DNA of 64,000 nt from Ponticaulis sp. GTDB taxonomy: Bacteria; Pseudomonadota; Alphaproteobacteria; Caulobacterales; Hyphomonadaceae. The notes beneath the pieces were generated by a model, which ran no database searches, was not told the DNA's origin, and worked only from the letters and a program-made list of their open reading frames with translations. The stretch is from NCBI GenBank assembly GCA_002692725.1, contig NZLU01000039.1, forward strand, positions 1-64,000, written 5' to 3'. Shown one piece after another: positions 18,149 through 28,219 of this stretch; the first letter of the stretch is position 1; each line of letters opens with the position of its first letter. The translations under genes were made by a program, and so were the position numbers.

Positions 18149-20263
18149 CTACACCATATTCAGAAGGACATCATACATATCCTTCGAAGCCTGAATGAGC
18201 CGAGAAGCGGCTGAATAACTTTGCTGATAGACGGTCATGCGGACCATCTCTTCGTCCAGATTTACGCCCTCTGCGGAGGCCCGTCGCGCTTCAGCCTCGC
18301 CGCGCAGGGCAAGTGCGGCATCAGCACGGTTCTCCATCAGGCTCGCCCGGCTTCCGGCCTGTGACGCCAGTTGCGATGCAGCATCCGTCAGTGACAGGTT
18401 CAGAAAGTCTTCGCCTTTGATTGTGCGCTGATCAATTTGTGCCGAAAAAGCGTTCTGCAGGGCAATTGTACCACTATTATCGCCCGGCGCGACACCGAGA
18501 CTGCCAACCGCTGAAGCCCCGGTGTTGAAGCTTGCGATCGCCAGGCGTGCGCTGTTCAGAGTGATTTCGTTCTTCACATCCAGAGACCGGGCTCTTTCCG
18601 ATGGTCCTTCTATCCCGAGGCCAAACAGGGATGACATCGCGATATCAGTGCCGCCACGCAGTGTTGTGTCATTGACCACGTCGACCATCGCAACAGAGCC
18701 GGACGGATTGGGTCTGATGTTCAATCGACCATTCGAATCTATGCTGGCTGTCGCGTAGCTGCCCAGCACGTTATTGGCATTCAGTTCACTGACAATATCG
18801 TTCAGTGTCGTGCCGGTCGGCGTGTAATCAATGCTTTGAAGGAGATCGCCAGCGCTATTTCGAACACCGAATGTGATGGTGCCGGTTGTGAAGCCATGGG
18901 CGTCACTGCCTTGCAGGCCGGTATCATAGAAGCTGGGGGATGAAGATGAAACGATATCGTTCATGCCAAAAAAGGCTGAGACGCCCCGGCCGCCCCGATC
19001 GGATGGATTGTCCGCATCCTGCGCAATCGCGACGCCATTGGTGCCGGCAGCAGAAAAGCTCAGAACGCCATCCGTAAAACTGGCCGAGCCTGCGGCGCCG
19101 AGTTGGCCATTTAAAGCCGTTACAAAGCTGTCGATTGTTGTGCCGGTTGCCGAGACGGTTCCGCTTGAATTTGTCAGCGTACCCGCATCGAAATCGACAG
19201 AGACCGCTTCAATGGTTCGCCCATCGGAATCGACGATGGCAAAGGTCGCTTGACCCGTGAAATTGAGACTATCGGTACCCAGCAACCCCGTATTTCGGCC
19301 GGTCAGGCTGGTCGGCGGAGGGAATGCTGTACCCTCGTTGTGAGCCTGGTTCAGAGAATCTGCAAGCGCGCCCGCGAACTCGCCCAGGGAATACGCAATG
19401 TCCGGCAGGTCATGATCACGCGCAGACAGGAGGCCACGAATTTCTCCGCTTTCAATCTGACGCGTGACATCGAGCTGGGCGTCGGAACCGGCAGGAGAAA
19501 TATTGAGCCCAGGATAGCGCGTTCCGCTGGTTGTATCGCCAACTGAAAGCACAGCCGCACGATGGTCTACCAATAGCAAGCCTGAGTTCGTCCGCAGCTC
19601 AACGCCGCCTTGATCGCGGGGGATCGCTTTAAAATCAATGAGTTCAGCAAGTTCATCCAGCAGTCGGCTTTGTTCGGTTTCCGCGCCGCTCGCGTCAGAT
19701 CCATTCAGGCTAAATTTCTGAATTTCCGAGTTCAGATCAGCAATCTGAGTCATCAGAGCATTGGCGGTCTCGATTGTGCCGGTCAGCTTCTGATTGGCCT
19801 CATCCCTCAGCCCGTCGATTTTGGCGAATGTACCCTGAACGCTGTCGAACACTGTCTGAACAGACGAAATAAAGTCGGCTTTTCGAAGTGCTGAAGACGG
19901 GTTGTTCGTCAGAGAGGCCGCGCTCTCCATGATCCCATCAAGTGACGCGAACAAGGAATTCGGACTTGTCGGGTCACCAAAAGCAGATTGTGCACGATCC
20001 AGCATGTTGGCCGATGCCGCATACTGGCTGGCGTTCGAAATGCTTGACTGGTGGGTCGCTGCGAGAAAGCGATCGGCGGCGCGCTGAATGACAAGCTCAA
20101 CCCCAGAGCCTCGTCCATCGAGGACAATTTGCTCCATTCGGGGATCTTGTCGCACATAACCCGGCGTATTGACGTTCGCGATATTATTGGACGTGACACG
20201 CAGCGCCGACTGGTTGGCGAGCAGGGCGCTCAAGCCCGTATTCATTATACTGTTCACGCTCAT
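18149..20263 (-). CDS. flgK: Flagellar hook-associated protein 1, FlgK
   Basis: 704 residues. The N-terminus contains the rod/hook signature ALRVTSNNIANVNTPGYVRQ, and the C-terminus ends in VNLDEEMVRMTVYQQSYSAASRLIQ, as in FlgK. The long middle is rich in Ser, Gly and Thr. FlgK forms the first hook-filament junction ring. It is divergent from fliK; no sigma-54 site was found in its upstream orientation, so its promoter class is unclear. Confidence 0.95.
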   Translation of the reverse strand: MSVNSIMNTGLSALLANQSALRVTSNNIANVNTPGYVRQDPRMEQIVLDGRGSGVELVIQRAADRFLAATHQSSISNASQYAASANMLDRAQSAFGDPTSPNSLFASLDGIMESAASLTNNPSSALRKADFISSVQTVFDSVQGTFAKIDGLRDEANQKLTGTIETANALMTQIADLNSEIQKFSLNGSDASGAETEQSRLLDELAELIDFKAIPRDQGGVELRTNSGLLLVDHRAAVLSVGDTTSGTRYPGLNISPAGSDAQLDVTRQIESGEIRGLLSARDHDLPDIAYSLGEFAGALADSLNQAHNEGTAFPPPTSLTGRNTGLLGTDSLNFTGQATFAIVDSDGRTIEAVSVDFDAGTLTNSSGTVSATGTTIDSFVTALNGQLGAAGSASFTDGVLSFSAAGTNGVAIAQDADNPSDRGGRGVSAFFGMNDIVSSSSPSFYDTGLQGSDAHGFTTGTITFGVRNSAGDLLQSIDYTPTGTTLNDIVSELNANNVLGSYATASIDSNGRLNIRPNPSGSVAMVDVVNDTTLRGGTDIAMSSLFGLGIEGPSERARSLDVKNEITLNSARLAIASFNTGASAVGSLGVAPGDNSGTIALQNAFSAQIDQRTIKGEDFLNLSLTDAASQLASQAGSRASLMENRADAALALRGEAEARRASAEGVNLDEEMVRMTVYQQSYSAASRLIQASKDMYDVLLNMV

Positions 20264-20616
20264 CGTTCAGTCCTGCCAAAGTCGCAAAATGCGTTGTGCT
20301 TCTCTCCCAGCCGTCTGGTTGATTAGAAACAGCATTTTATTAAGCAGAGATTTCGCAAATATTTACAGCATCGGGAAACTTCGCACCTCGGAAATAGTAA
20401 AGCATTGAAAGGATTAGCGCTTTGCGGGGAAACATTTACCGAGTGACCCGGCAGGAATAGACATTTTTCGTTACCACCGAATCAGCCAAGCCGACTGAAT
20501 ATTCTGTAACTCCTTGAAATTTATGATATAAAAACAGTTAACGCCCCGGTCATACATCTGGCAGCGCGCTTGCTCACGAAAATCCAGTCGCACGTTCGAC
20601 GTGTCCGGAGTTTTGT
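20264..20616. other. Divergent flagellar promoter region (flgK / fliK)
   Basis: 353 bp without a protein gene, AT-rich in the middle. It holds a sigma-54 type element facing fliK and the leaders of both flagellar operons. I found no GG-N10-GC element facing flgK and no convincing full CtrA box; a lone TTAAC lies near 20538. Confidence 0.6.
20559..20574 (+). promoter_or_regulatory. Sigma-54 promoter of fliK-flgD-flgE
   Basis: TGGCAG-CGCGC-TTGCT matches the -24/-12 consensus, with GG at 60-61 and GC at 72-73 exactly ten bases apart. The fliK ATG is 43 bp downstream. FlbD, encoded in this window, is the expected enhancer-binding activator. Confidence 0.72.
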
Positions 20617-22041
20617 ATGTTTGTTCTGCCAGTCGGCAATTTGAAAGAAATCGGCCAGTCACCAGAAAGACTATCTGCAGATGCGCAGACAGGCTTCTCT
20701 TTTGGTGAAATGCTGAGCCGTGAGTCCGAAAAGCTGGAGCAACGTCCGGCCTCGGACGACACGGCAGTAAATGCTGTTGTCCCGATGAATGCTCCGGTCT
20801 CTGCCAATCAGCCGACATCTCCAACGGCCCTGCCAACAAAACCCGGTGAGGCATTTCAGCCTGTTCAGGGGCAGTCTTTCGAAGCCGCGGCTCAAACCAA
20901 CGATATCGTCAGCGCGAAAACAAATTTCCAAAATCTGCCGATGGACCGTTCTGATACGGGTCTCAAGTCTCAACCGTCTTCGACTGCCGAAGCGACCATA
21001 AACGCTCCTGCCCAAGCCATGGCGACACCCGCCAGAGCAGAGCAAGCAAATTTGGCAACACCAAATTCTGCCATGTCGAATTCTCCTGCACCGTCTCAAG
21101 GGCACCTCGCCGCTAAGACGGTGACGTTGGGACAGGGCGCTCCGCCACCTCAGTCGGCCAAAGCCGATCTTCAGGCGGTTCAGGCAAAATCGACAGGCCC
21201 CCAAATCATTCCACCACAAATCATGTCCGGGCTCATGAAATCTGCTGAGGTCGTCCCACCTCAGACGGTTACCGGTCAGCTGCCGCCCCGAATCGGCGCG
21301 TTAAAGCCTGCTGATCTCACCAACGGCGTTGGAAATAAAACCGGCAAGGCCCAATCCACAACGTTTTCGGCGCCTGATTTATCTAAAGCCATGGCAAATT
21401 CGAGTGTTCAAACCTCAGTATCTGTTCGCCCCGATCAGAAAACTGGGGACTTTTCTCTTCTCGCGCCGTCATCTGATGGTGCGGCTGCCAGCGAAACTGT
21501 ATCACCAGAAGCCGAATTCGACGCGCCACTTCCGGAGACGCAAACGGCGCTGCAACGGTCTGAAGCCGTACAACCCGCCCAGACACGGACAACAACTTCG
21601 CCGCAAATGGCGCAGATCGTATCGCAGACGGGGCAGAAACTGCTCGAACGGTTTGACGGTAAATCCTCGCGATTTGAAATTCGTCTGGACCCGGCAGAAC
21701 TGGGCAAGGTCGATGTCCGTATTCGGGTCGATGCGGATGGTCGCATTCAGGCTGTACTCGCCGCTCAGGATCCGACGGCAGCCGATGCGCTGACACGCGG
21801 TCTGCGTTCGCTTGAAAACGCCCTCACACAGGCTGGCCTCTCACTCTCGGAAAACGGCGTTCAGATTGAACTCGCCGGGCGAGAGCGAGGACGATCGTCT
21901 AACAACACCAACACGTTCGACGGTGGAAGCTCATCCTCCGGGTCCGGCACGGACACGGATGACGTTCAGGACGATCTTCCCCGCAACATGACACCCGAAA
22001 TTCAGGTCTGGTCGCATGCGCGACTGGATATGCGGGCTTAG
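20617..22041 (+). CDS. fliK: Flagellar hook-length control protein FliK
   Basis: 474 residues. A long Ala/Pro/Thr/Gln-rich, low-complexity N-terminal ruler is followed at ~340-425 by the conserved Flg_hook domain, with RFEIRLDPAELGKVDVRIRV and LRSLENALTQAGLSLSENGVQIEL. FliK measures hook length and triggers the substrate switch in the export gate. ATG with GGAG six bases upstream; sigma-54 promoter in front; flgD follows after nine bases. Confidence 0.92.
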   Translation: MFVLPVGNLKEIGQSPERLSADAQTGFSFGEMLSRESEKLEQRPASDDTAVNAVVPMNAPVSANQPTSPTALPTKPGEAFQPVQGQSFEAAAQTNDIVSAKTNFQNLPMDRSDTGLKSQPSSTAEATINAPAQAMATPARAEQANLATPNSAMSNSPAPSQGHLAAKTVTLGQGAPPPQSAKADLQAVQAKSTGPQIIPPQIMSGLMKSAEVVPPQTVTGQLPPRIGALKPADLTNGVGNKTGKAQSTTFSAPDLSKAMANSSVQTSVSVRPDQKTGDFSLLAPSSDGAAASETVSPEAEFDAPLPETQTALQRSEAVQPAQTRTTTSPQMAQIVSQTGQKLLERFDGKSSRFEIRLDPAELGKVDVRIRVDADGRIQAVLAAQDPTAADALTRGLRSLENALTQAGLSLSENGVQIELAGRERGRSSNNTNTFDGGSSSSGSGTDTDDVQDDLPRNMTPEIQVWSHARLDMRA

Positions 22042-22050
22042 GAGCCGATA

Positions 22051-22710
22051 ATGGTTGATGCAGTATCCACCCTTTCCAACATCCAGAACCAGAATACGAC
22101 ATCTTCTGCGACGCTGGCTGAAAACTTCGAGACCTTTCTGACTTTGCTTACCGCGCAGCTTCAGAACCAGGATCCGCTTGAACCCGTCGACTCGACCGAG
22201 TTCACGAACCAGCTCGTTCAGTTCGCCGGCGTGGAACAGCAGATCCAGACCAACCAGAATATTGCTGATCTCATCTCCATTACGGCGAGTTCCACGGCCG
22301 CCGGCCTTGCCAGTTATCTGGGTAAATCAATTGAGATCGACTCGCTTTCTGCAGATCTCGGCGCGGATGGCATTACCTGGCAGTACGATATGCCCGAAGG
22401 CATTGATGAGGCGAGGCTCGCGATTCAGTCATCCGATGGGCAAATCGTCTGGTCAGAAGATATTGGTGAGACCGCAGGTAAATCGACCTATGACTGGTCC
22501 GGTGAGGCTCTATCTGGAGATGACCTCACCAGCGGTAATTATTCGCTCATCATTCAGGCAGTAGACGGTCAAGGGGAAACCCAAAACGTGCCTGTTCGGG
22601 TGTTGAGCCGCGTCACCGGTGTTGATCTGTCAAACGGATCAACCTCGCTTTCAACGCCAAACGGCGTCTTCGACTTCAACCAGATTCTGAGACTGACAGC
22701 GGAAAGCTGA
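22051..22710 (+). CDS. flgD: Flagellar hook assembly scaffold FlgD
   Basis: 219 residues. The N-terminal capping motif LTLLTAQLQNQDPLEPVDST followed by EFTNQLVQFAGVEQQIQTN is diagnostic. A C-terminal FlgD Ig-like/Tudor region follows (IQSSDGQIVWSEDIGETAGK). FlgD is the temporary cap for hook polymerisation. AGGAG precedes the ATG; the gene lies in the fliK operon. Confidence 0.95.
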   Translation: MVDAVSTLSNIQNQNTTSSATLAENFETFLTLLTAQLQNQDPLEPVDSTEFTNQLVQFAGVEQQIQTNQNIADLISITASSTAAGLASYLGKSIEIDSLSADLGADGITWQYDMPEGIDEARLAIQSSDGQIVWSEDIGETAGKSTYDWSGEALSGDDLTSGNYSLIIQAVDGQGETQNVPVRVLSRVTGVDLSNGSTSLSTPNGVFDFNQILRLTAES

Positions 22711-22828
22711 TCGGTTCGGATGAATAAAAACAGGTGGGTCTGAATGACCGACCTCGCACAGCGAAATCCGACTCGAAGGGTCGAACCAAAAACAATCAAG
22801 ATGGTGATCTTTCAAGGAGTGACTCGTA

Positions 22829-24214
22829 ATGAGTATCAATACAGCCCTTCTGGCGGGCACGTCCGCACTTAGAGCGAACGCGACCGCAATGGCCGTGACG
22901 TCCGACAATATTGCGAATGCCAACACGGTTGGCTTTAAGCGCCAGCAGAGTGACTTCACGGCTCTTCTGATTCAGCAGGACAATTTCTCTCATTATAATG
23001 CGGGGGGTGTCCTCACAAGCAATCGCGCCATGGTCAGTGAACAGGGCGCGCTCGAAGCCAGTAATTTGTCGACGCACATGGCCGTCTCCGGCGATGGCAT
23101 GTTCGTGACGCGCCGCAAGGCAGCTGATGCGACGGCATCGGATGGCTATTTCTTCACGCGCGCGGGCCAGTTCCAACCGGATTCCGAAGGCTATCTGGTC
23201 AATACATCCGGATATTATCTGCACGGCTGGCCGATCGATGAGAACAACCCGATCCCGACGGGCCCGACCGATCTCGATGTGCTTGAGCCCGTCCGTATTT
23301 CGAACATTGGCGGCGCTGCCGAAGCAACGTCCAGTCTGTCCTTCTCTGCAAACCTGCAAGCCTCTCAGGAAGTGAACCCGGCTGCGGCGACCTATGACCT
23401 GACGGCCAATCCGGGCGTCAGCATGGCGTCCGGGGATTTCCCGCCGGATTTTCAAAGCACCATCCAGATGTATGATTCACTTGGCGGTATTCGAACGCTC
23501 GCGGTTTCGTTTCTGAAATCGGCGACCAATGCGAATGAATGGTTCGCCGAAATTCATGCTGTCCCGGCCAGCGATATGCAGGGTACGGGTCGCCCGGATG
23601 GCCTGGTTGCCAGCGGAACCGTGGCTTTCACACCATTCGGCCAGCTTGATACGGCGAACACCACACTGCCGACGACAATTGATATTCTGGCGTCTGATGC
23701 GGTCGCTACTGATCCGCAAGTCGGCTGGGCTGCAGGCTCGGGCCTGGCGGCACAGACGATCAGCCTTGATATTGGTGGTGCGATCACGCCAGGCGGCCTC
23801 ACGCAATATGATACACCGTCAGAATTGAACGAATCAGCGGTCAATGGCCGGGCCTATGGCGTTCTGTCTTCTGTGGAAGTTGATCAGGATGGGTTCGTGA
23901 ATGCGCTCTTCTCGAATGGTCTGTCGCGCGCCATCTATCAATTGCCGCTGGCGACCTTTGCAAATGTGTCGGGTCTCAACCAGGCTCAGGGCGGGGCGTA
24001 TACAGCTTCGCCAGAAGCAGGTCAGCTGAACATGAAGGCGGCCAATGAAGGCGGGGCAGGCATTGTTCAGTCCCGGGCCCTGGAAGCGTCGACCGTGGAC
24101 CTCGCGAAAGAATTCACAGATTTGATTGTGACTCAGCGGGCATATTCTGCCTCGTCAAAAATCGTGACGACGGCCGATGAGATGCTTGATGAACTGATCC
24201 GGATCAAACGTTAA
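22829..24214 (+). CDS. flgE: Flagellar hook protein FlgE
   Basis: 461 residues. The N-terminus has SALRANATAMAVTSDNIANANTVGFKRQQ, the rod/hook signature, and the C-terminus has the FlgE/FlgG-type segment ALEASTVDLAKEFTDLIVTQ followed by RAYSASSKIVTTADEML. It polymerises into the hook. AAGGAG precedes the ATG. The 118-bp gap after flgD contains no obvious sigma-54 site, so it is probably transcribed from the fliK promoter. A hairpin terminator follows. Confidence 0.95.
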   Translation: MSINTALLAGTSALRANATAMAVTSDNIANANTVGFKRQQSDFTALLIQQDNFSHYNAGGVLTSNRAMVSEQGALEASNLSTHMAVSGDGMFVTRRKAADATASDGYFFTRAGQFQPDSEGYLVNTSGYYLHGWPIDENNPIPTGPTDLDVLEPVRISNIGGAAEATSSLSFSANLQASQEVNPAAATYDLTANPGVSMASGDFPPDFQSTIQMYDSLGGIRTLAVSFLKSATNANEWFAEIHAVPASDMQGTGRPDGLVASGTVAFTPFGQLDTANTTLPTTIDILASDAVATDPQVGWAAGSGLAAQTISLDIGGAITPGGLTQYDTPSELNESAVNGRAYGVLSSVEVDQDGFVNALFSNGLSRAIYQLPLATFANVSGLNQAQGGAYTASPEAGQLNMKAANEGGAGIVQSRALEASTVDLAKEFTDLIVTQRAYSASSKIVTTADEMLDELIRIKR

Positions 24215-24257
24215 CCTGATCGGGCCTTCAGGCCACTTTAAATAACACGTTGAATCC

Positions 24258-24289
24258 AAGCCGGTGGCGAAAGCTGCCGGCTTGTTTCG
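24258..24289 (+). terminator. Terminator after flgE
   Basis: AAGCCGGTGGC, a GAAA loop and GCTGCCGGCTT form an 11-bp stem with wobble pairs, followed by GTTTCG. It separates the hook operon from sciP. Confidence 0.65.
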
Positions 24290-24315
24290 TGGATAATGCC
24301 GTCGTCAAATTTGTA

Positions 24316-24330
24316 TTAAGTTTTCATCAA
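24316..24330 (+). promoter_or_regulatory. CtrA-like box upstream of sciP
   Basis: TTAA-GTTTTCA-TCAA has the CtrA layout TTAA-N7-TTAA with one mismatch, 91 bp before the sciP ATG. In Caulobacter sciP is a CtrA-activated gene, so the position makes sense. Confidence 0.45.
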
Positions 24331-24420
24331 TTCCACCAAAGCGGAGGAGGAGGGTCTTAAAAACTCTGTGCGTATAAAGGTCGCATCACAAAACCAAGCC
24401 ACAAACAGAAGGGCTTAGAG

Positions 24421-24693
24421 ATGGTGCAACATAACCACGTGATCGATTCGGTACCGGGACCAGACGGACGCCAGATCACATTGAAGGATCTGCCAGACCC
24501 CTCAATCCGGCGATGGGTCACCCGTCGCAAAGCAGAGGTCGTTGCTGCTGTTCGCGGTGGATTGCTGACACTCAAGGAAGCCTGCGAGCGTTACAATCTC
24601 AGCGAAGAAGAGTTTGCTGGCTGGGAAAACCTCTATGACCGCCATGGGTCTAAAGGGCTACGCGTCACGCGCGTACAGCAATACCGAAGCTGA
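24421..24693 (+). CDS. sciP: CtrA inhibitor SciP (DUF1153)
   Basis: 90 residues: VDSVPGPDGR-type N-terminus, then LPDPSIRRWVTRRKAEVVAAV and the helix-turn-helix LTLKEACERYNLSEEEFAGW. This is the DUF1153/SciP family. In Caulobacter SciP acts in G1 to block transcription by DNA-bound CtrA. It sits between flgE and fliF exactly as in Caulobacter, and a CtrA-like box precedes it, which fits a negative-feedback loop. Confidence 0.95.
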   Translation: MVQHNHVIDSVPGPDGRQITLKDLPDPSIRRWVTRRKAEVVAAVRGGLLTLKEACERYNLSEEEFAGWENLYDRHGSKGLRVTRVQQYRS

Positions 24694-24726
24694 TTTCTTC
24701 GCAAAAGTCATTTTGATGCCTCGCCG

Positions 24727-24741
24727 TTAAACCCTCCTTTA
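24727..24741 (+). promoter_or_regulatory. CtrA-like box upstream of fliF
   Basis: TTAA-ACCCTCC-TTTA matches TTAA-N7-TTAA with one mismatch, 59 bp before the fliF ATG. The fliF operon is CtrA-controlled in Caulobacter. Confidence 0.5.
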
Positions 24742-24760
24742 CGGTGAGGTGGGAAATTCC

Positions 24761-24796
24761 TGCCTAGTAATTCACCGTTTTGGGGTGTGCTAGGCA
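24761..24796 (+). promoter_or_regulatory. Inverted repeat in the fliF leader
   Basis: TGCCTAG at 24761-24767 and CTAGGCA at 24790-24796 are perfect complements separated by 22 bases. The right arm ends three bases before the fliF ATG, where the Shine-Dalgarno should be; no clear Shine-Dalgarno is present. It could be an operator or a translation-limiting hairpin. Confidence 0.4.
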
Positions 24797-24799
24797 CAA

Positions 24800-26479
24800 A
24801 TGGCTCAGGAAGACGAAGCAAAAAAAGGGTTCTCCATCGCGGGAATCGGTCAGACTCGCATCATTGCCGGTCTGATGGTTCTGGCGATTGTTGGCGGCGT
24901 TCTGTCTGCATTATTCTTGCAAACAGGCGGTTCGCAGAAATCCCTTCTCTATTCCGGACTTGATCTCACAGAAGCCGCGCAAATCTCTGAACGGCTGGAT
25001 CAGGCAAACATCCGATATGAAATGCGCGGAGATGGCTCGTCCATTTTCGTCAACCGCGACCAGGTCATGGACGCGCGAATCATGCTGTCCGCCGAAGGTC
25101 TCCCGTCGCGCGGATCAATTGGCTATGAAGTTTTCGATAAGCAGGATGCGCTTGGCGCAACAACATTCATTCAGAATGTGAACCGCCTGCGTGCTCTCGA
25201 AGGAGAGCTCGCCCGCACCATCGCCTCGCTCGATTATGTCCGCACCGCGCGGGTCAGTCTTGTTCTGCCCGAACGTCGGCTGTTTGAGCGCGATGAAAGC
25301 AAAGCCAAAGCCTCCATCGTTGTCGACATTGTCGGCCGCTCGCTGGATGGCGGACAGGTACGCGCACTTCGTAATCTCGCTGCTGGTGCCGTTCCCGGTC
25401 TCCAGCCCGATCAGGTCACACTGCTGGACGGGCAGGGCCGCTTGCTTGCGGCGGCCAATATCAGCGAAGACGGGTCCGTTGGTGGTATGACGGCGGACGA
25501 ACGCCGCGCCATGATCGAAGAAGAATTGCGTCGGAAAGTCCTCGCTCAGCTAGAGCCCGTCGTTGGTCCGGGGGCGGCGCGTGTTCAGATCAGTGCAGAT
25601 GTTGATTTTAATCGCGTGACGCGCTCATCAGAATTGTTCGACCCTGATGGCCGGGTTGTCCGGTCAACACAGACGGTCGAAGATACAGAACAGGACCGGA
25701 TTCGCGGTCGGCAGGACGCAACAACGGTTGGCGAAAACCTTCCCGACCCGCCCAATCAGGGTGCGGAAGGTCCAATTGAAGATCGTTCAGCCTCGCGCAT
25801 TGAAGAAACGGTCAACTACGAGATTTCCCGAACCACCCAAACTGAAATCATCGAAGGCGGCACCATACAGCGGCTCTCTGTCGCTGTGGCCGTGGATCAT
25901 GTCGGTGCGCCCGGCGCCGCTGGTGAAGATGGGAAGCTTGCAGAGACGGTCTACACGCCTCGCAGCGAAGCCGAAATCGCTCAGCTCGCGACATTGGTTC
26001 GGTCAGCTGTTGGGTTCAATGAGGCGCGCGGCGACGTTGTTGAAGTCGTCAATATCAAATTCGCCCAGCCCGATCTCATGATGGGCACATCCTCAAAACC
26101 GCCGCTTCTGGATTTCACCAAGAATGATATTATGCGATCGGTTGAACTGGCTGCACTGTTCTTTGGCGGACTTGCGCTGATTTTCTTTGTTGTCCGACCT
26201 TTGGTATCAGGCCTTCTGAAACCTGGCGTGAAGTCAGTCGCGCTATTGCCAGATGGGCGACCTGCGCCCGGCGGTGTTGCGGCCTTGCCTAACCCGGCAA
26301 CAGAATCGATTGCGTCATCTTCCAGCGAACTTGAACACTCCATTGATGTGGCGAACGTCTCTGGCCAGGTGAAAGCATCATCCATGAAAAAGATCGCTGA
26401 CATGATTGATCAGCATCCGGATGAATCTGTGTCCATTCTTCGTAACTGGCTCAATGAGTCCGATCAGAGGGCCTTCTGA
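24800..26479 (+). CDS. fliF: Flagellar MS-ring protein FliF
   Basis: 559 residues. A first membrane helix at ~28-50 is followed by the YscJ/FliF ring domains ([50 protein letters not shown]), a variable loop, a second helix at ~445-465, and a cytosolic FliG-binding tail ([21 protein letters not shown]). It forms the MS ring in the inner membrane. First gene of a long operon; its stop overlaps the fliG start by one base. Confidence 0.97.
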   Translation: MAQEDEAKKGFSIAGIGQTRIIAGLMVLAIVGGVLSALFLQTGGSQKSLLYSGLDLTEAAQISERLDQANIRYEMRGDGSSIFVNRDQVMDARIMLSAEGLPSRGSIGYEVFDKQDALGATTFIQNVNRLRALEGELARTIASLDYVRTARVSLVLPERRLFERDESKAKASIVVDIVGRSLDGGQVRALRNLAAGAVPGLQPDQVTLLDGQGRLLAAANISEDGSVGGMTADERRAMIEEELRRKVLAQLEPVVGPGAARVQISADVDFNRVTRSSELFDPDGRVVRSTQTVEDTEQDRIRGRQDATTVGENLPDPPNQGAEGPIEDRSASRIEETVNYEISRTTQTEIIEGGTIQRLSVAVAVDHVGAPGAAGEDGKLAETVYTPRSEAEIAQLATLVRSAVGFNEARGDVVEVVNIKFAQPDLMMGTSSKPPLLDFTKNDIMRSVELAALFFGGLALIFFVVRPLVSGLLKPGVKSVALLPDGRPAPGGVAALPNPATESIASSSSELEHSIDVANVSGQVKASSMKKIADMIDQHPDESVSILRNWLNESDQRAF

Positions 26480-27576
26480 TGAGTGAAGAAACAGACGCTC
26501 TTGCGCAGATGGCAACCGCCGCAATTGGCGGGACAGGCGGGGCGGGTAATCAAGGCACATCCATTAAAGTCCGCAACAAGCTCCAATCCATGAATGGCGC
26601 AGAAAAGTCTGCGGTCATTCTGATGGCGCTTGGTGAGAATATGGCGCCGGTCTGGGAACGACTGGGCGAAGACGAGATTCGTGAAATCTCCCATGCCATG
26701 TCGAGCCTTGGCGTTGTTGAGGCAGAACTCGTTGAGACCCTGATCGGCGAATTCGTATCGAAAATGACCAATCAGGGCATGATAATGGGCACTTATGAGC
26801 AGACCCAGAAACTGCTCATGAATTTCCTGCCACAGGAAAAAGTCGAATCCCTGATGGAAGAAATTCGTGGCCCGGCAGGCCGGACCATGTGGGATAAGCT
26901 TGGCAATGTGAATGAAGTCGTTCTCGCCAATTATCTGAAGAATGAGTACCCGCAAACGGTTGCGGTTGTGCTCTCCAAGGTAAAGGCGGATCATGCGGCG
27001 CGCGTTCTGGCTGCCCTGCCGGAAGAGTTTGCAATTGAGTGCGTTCAGAGAATGCTCCGTATGGAACCGGTTCAGCGTGACATTCTCGATAAGATCGAGC
27101 TGACACTTCGCTCAGAATTCATGTCGAACCTCGCACGGACCTCCAAGCGCGACAGCCATGAATTGATGGCCGAGATCTTCAACAGCTTTGATCGCCAGAC
27201 AGAGGGCCGGTTCATTTCGAGCCTCGAAGAACGAAATCGCGAGAGTGCAGATAAAATCCGTGCACTGATGTTTGTCTTTGAGGATCTGTCCAAGCTCGAT
27301 CCTGGCGGAATTCAGACCCTGCTTCGCAGCGTCGAAAAGGACAAAATGGCACTCGCGCTCAAGGGCGCCTCCGACGATCTGCGCGACCTCTTCCTGTCCA
27401 ATATGTCGGAACGGGCTGCCAAGCTTCTCAAAGACGACATGCAGGGCCTGGGTCCTGTCCGTCTGAAGGATGTCGATCAGGCGCAGACGGAAATGGTCTT
27501 CATGGCCAAGGACCTCGCGGCACGTGGCGAGATCATGTTGTCAGACGGTGGAGGTGATGATGAGCTCATCTACTAA
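26479..27576 (+). CDS. fliG: Flagellar motor switch protein FliG
   Basis: 365 residues. The N domain begins at [16 protein letters not shown]-like [16 protein letters not shown], the middle domain has [27 protein letters not shown], and the C domain has the charged torque helix ([27 protein letters not shown]). It couples the stator to the MS ring. About 25 extra Gly/Ala/Thr-rich residues precede the N domain. The end overlaps fliH by 17 bp. Confidence 0.97.
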   Translation: MSEETDALAQMATAAIGGTGGAGNQGTSIKVRNKLQSMNGAEKSAVILMALGENMAPVWERLGEDEIREISHAMSSLGVVEAELVETLIGEFVSKMTNQGMIMGTYEQTQKLLMNFLPQEKVESLMEEIRGPAGRTMWDKLGNVNEVVLANYLKNEYPQTVAVVLSKVKADHAARVLAALPEEFAIECVQRMLRMEPVQRDILDKIELTLRSEFMSNLARTSKRDSHELMAEIFNSFDRQTEGRFISSLEERNRESADKIRALMFVFEDLSKLDPGGIQTLLRSVEKDKMALALKGASDDLRDLFLSNMSERAAKLLKDDMQGLGPVRLKDVDQAQTEMVFMAKDLAARGEIMLSDGGGDDELIY

Positions 27577-28201
27577 CTCCGAAAACTATCCGTTCGATAC
27601 TGAGTTTGGCGAAGATGGCAGCGTTCTGAATGAGGGCCATCAGAAGTATCGTCGCTATCGCCCGGACGAAGTCAAACAGGCGTGTGATGAGGCGCGGAAT
27701 GAAGCGCTGGCGTCAGTAGAAGCAGAAACCAATCGCCGCCTTGCAGCCAGCGCCGAACAGATTGCCGCACACATCCAGCCAGTCCTGCCTTACGCCATGT
27801 CGCTTGCTGAACAGATGCGCCGGGAAAGCGCGGAATTGGCATTGGCTATTGCCCGAAAGATCGGCGGCGAAGCGCTTCGTCAGTTTCCGGAACATTCGGT
27901 CACAGCCTGTATTCAGCAAGCCTTGGACTTGCTGCCCAAACGCGTGGCGCTGGTCGTGAAGGTCATGCCTGAAATCGCGGATGAGATGCGGGCGCGCTTG
28001 TCGGAGCTCCTGCCCGGCGAGGACATGGTGAGTGTTGAAGGCGATCCCAGCGTGTCGCCCGGCGCCTGGTCTATCGCCTGGGAGACCGGCGGTATTTCCG
28101 GCAGCCCCGAGGCGCTCACTGAACATCTTGAAAAACTGGTCGAGGAATACCTTGCCCAACCCCTGAACCCCCAAGGCGATCTGTTCGCCAGTGTTGCCTA
28201 G
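27560..28201 (+). CDS. fliH: Flagellar assembly protein FliH (FlbE)
   Basis: About 213 residues between fliG and fliN, the flbE/fliH position in Caulobacter. It has an acidic start, a long helical middle ([23 protein letters not shown]) and a C-terminal FliH/VATPase-E-like domain ([32 protein letters not shown]). FliH regulates the export ATPase FliI. ATGs at 27557 and 27560 both follow GGAGGT; the second has better spacing. The start lies inside fliG, so translation is probably coupled. Confidence 0.88.
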   Translation: MSSSTNSENYPFDTEFGEDGSVLNEGHQKYRRYRPDEVKQACDEARNEALASVEAETNRRLAASAEQIAAHIQPVLPYAMSLAEQMRRESAELALAIARKIGGEALRQFPEHSVTACIQQALDLLPKRVALVVKVMPEIADEMRARLSELLPGEDMVSVEGDPSVSPGAWSIAWETGGISGSPEALTEHLEKLVEEYLAQPLNPQGDLFASVA

Positions 28202-28219
28202 TCGAAAGAGAGTTTGACC

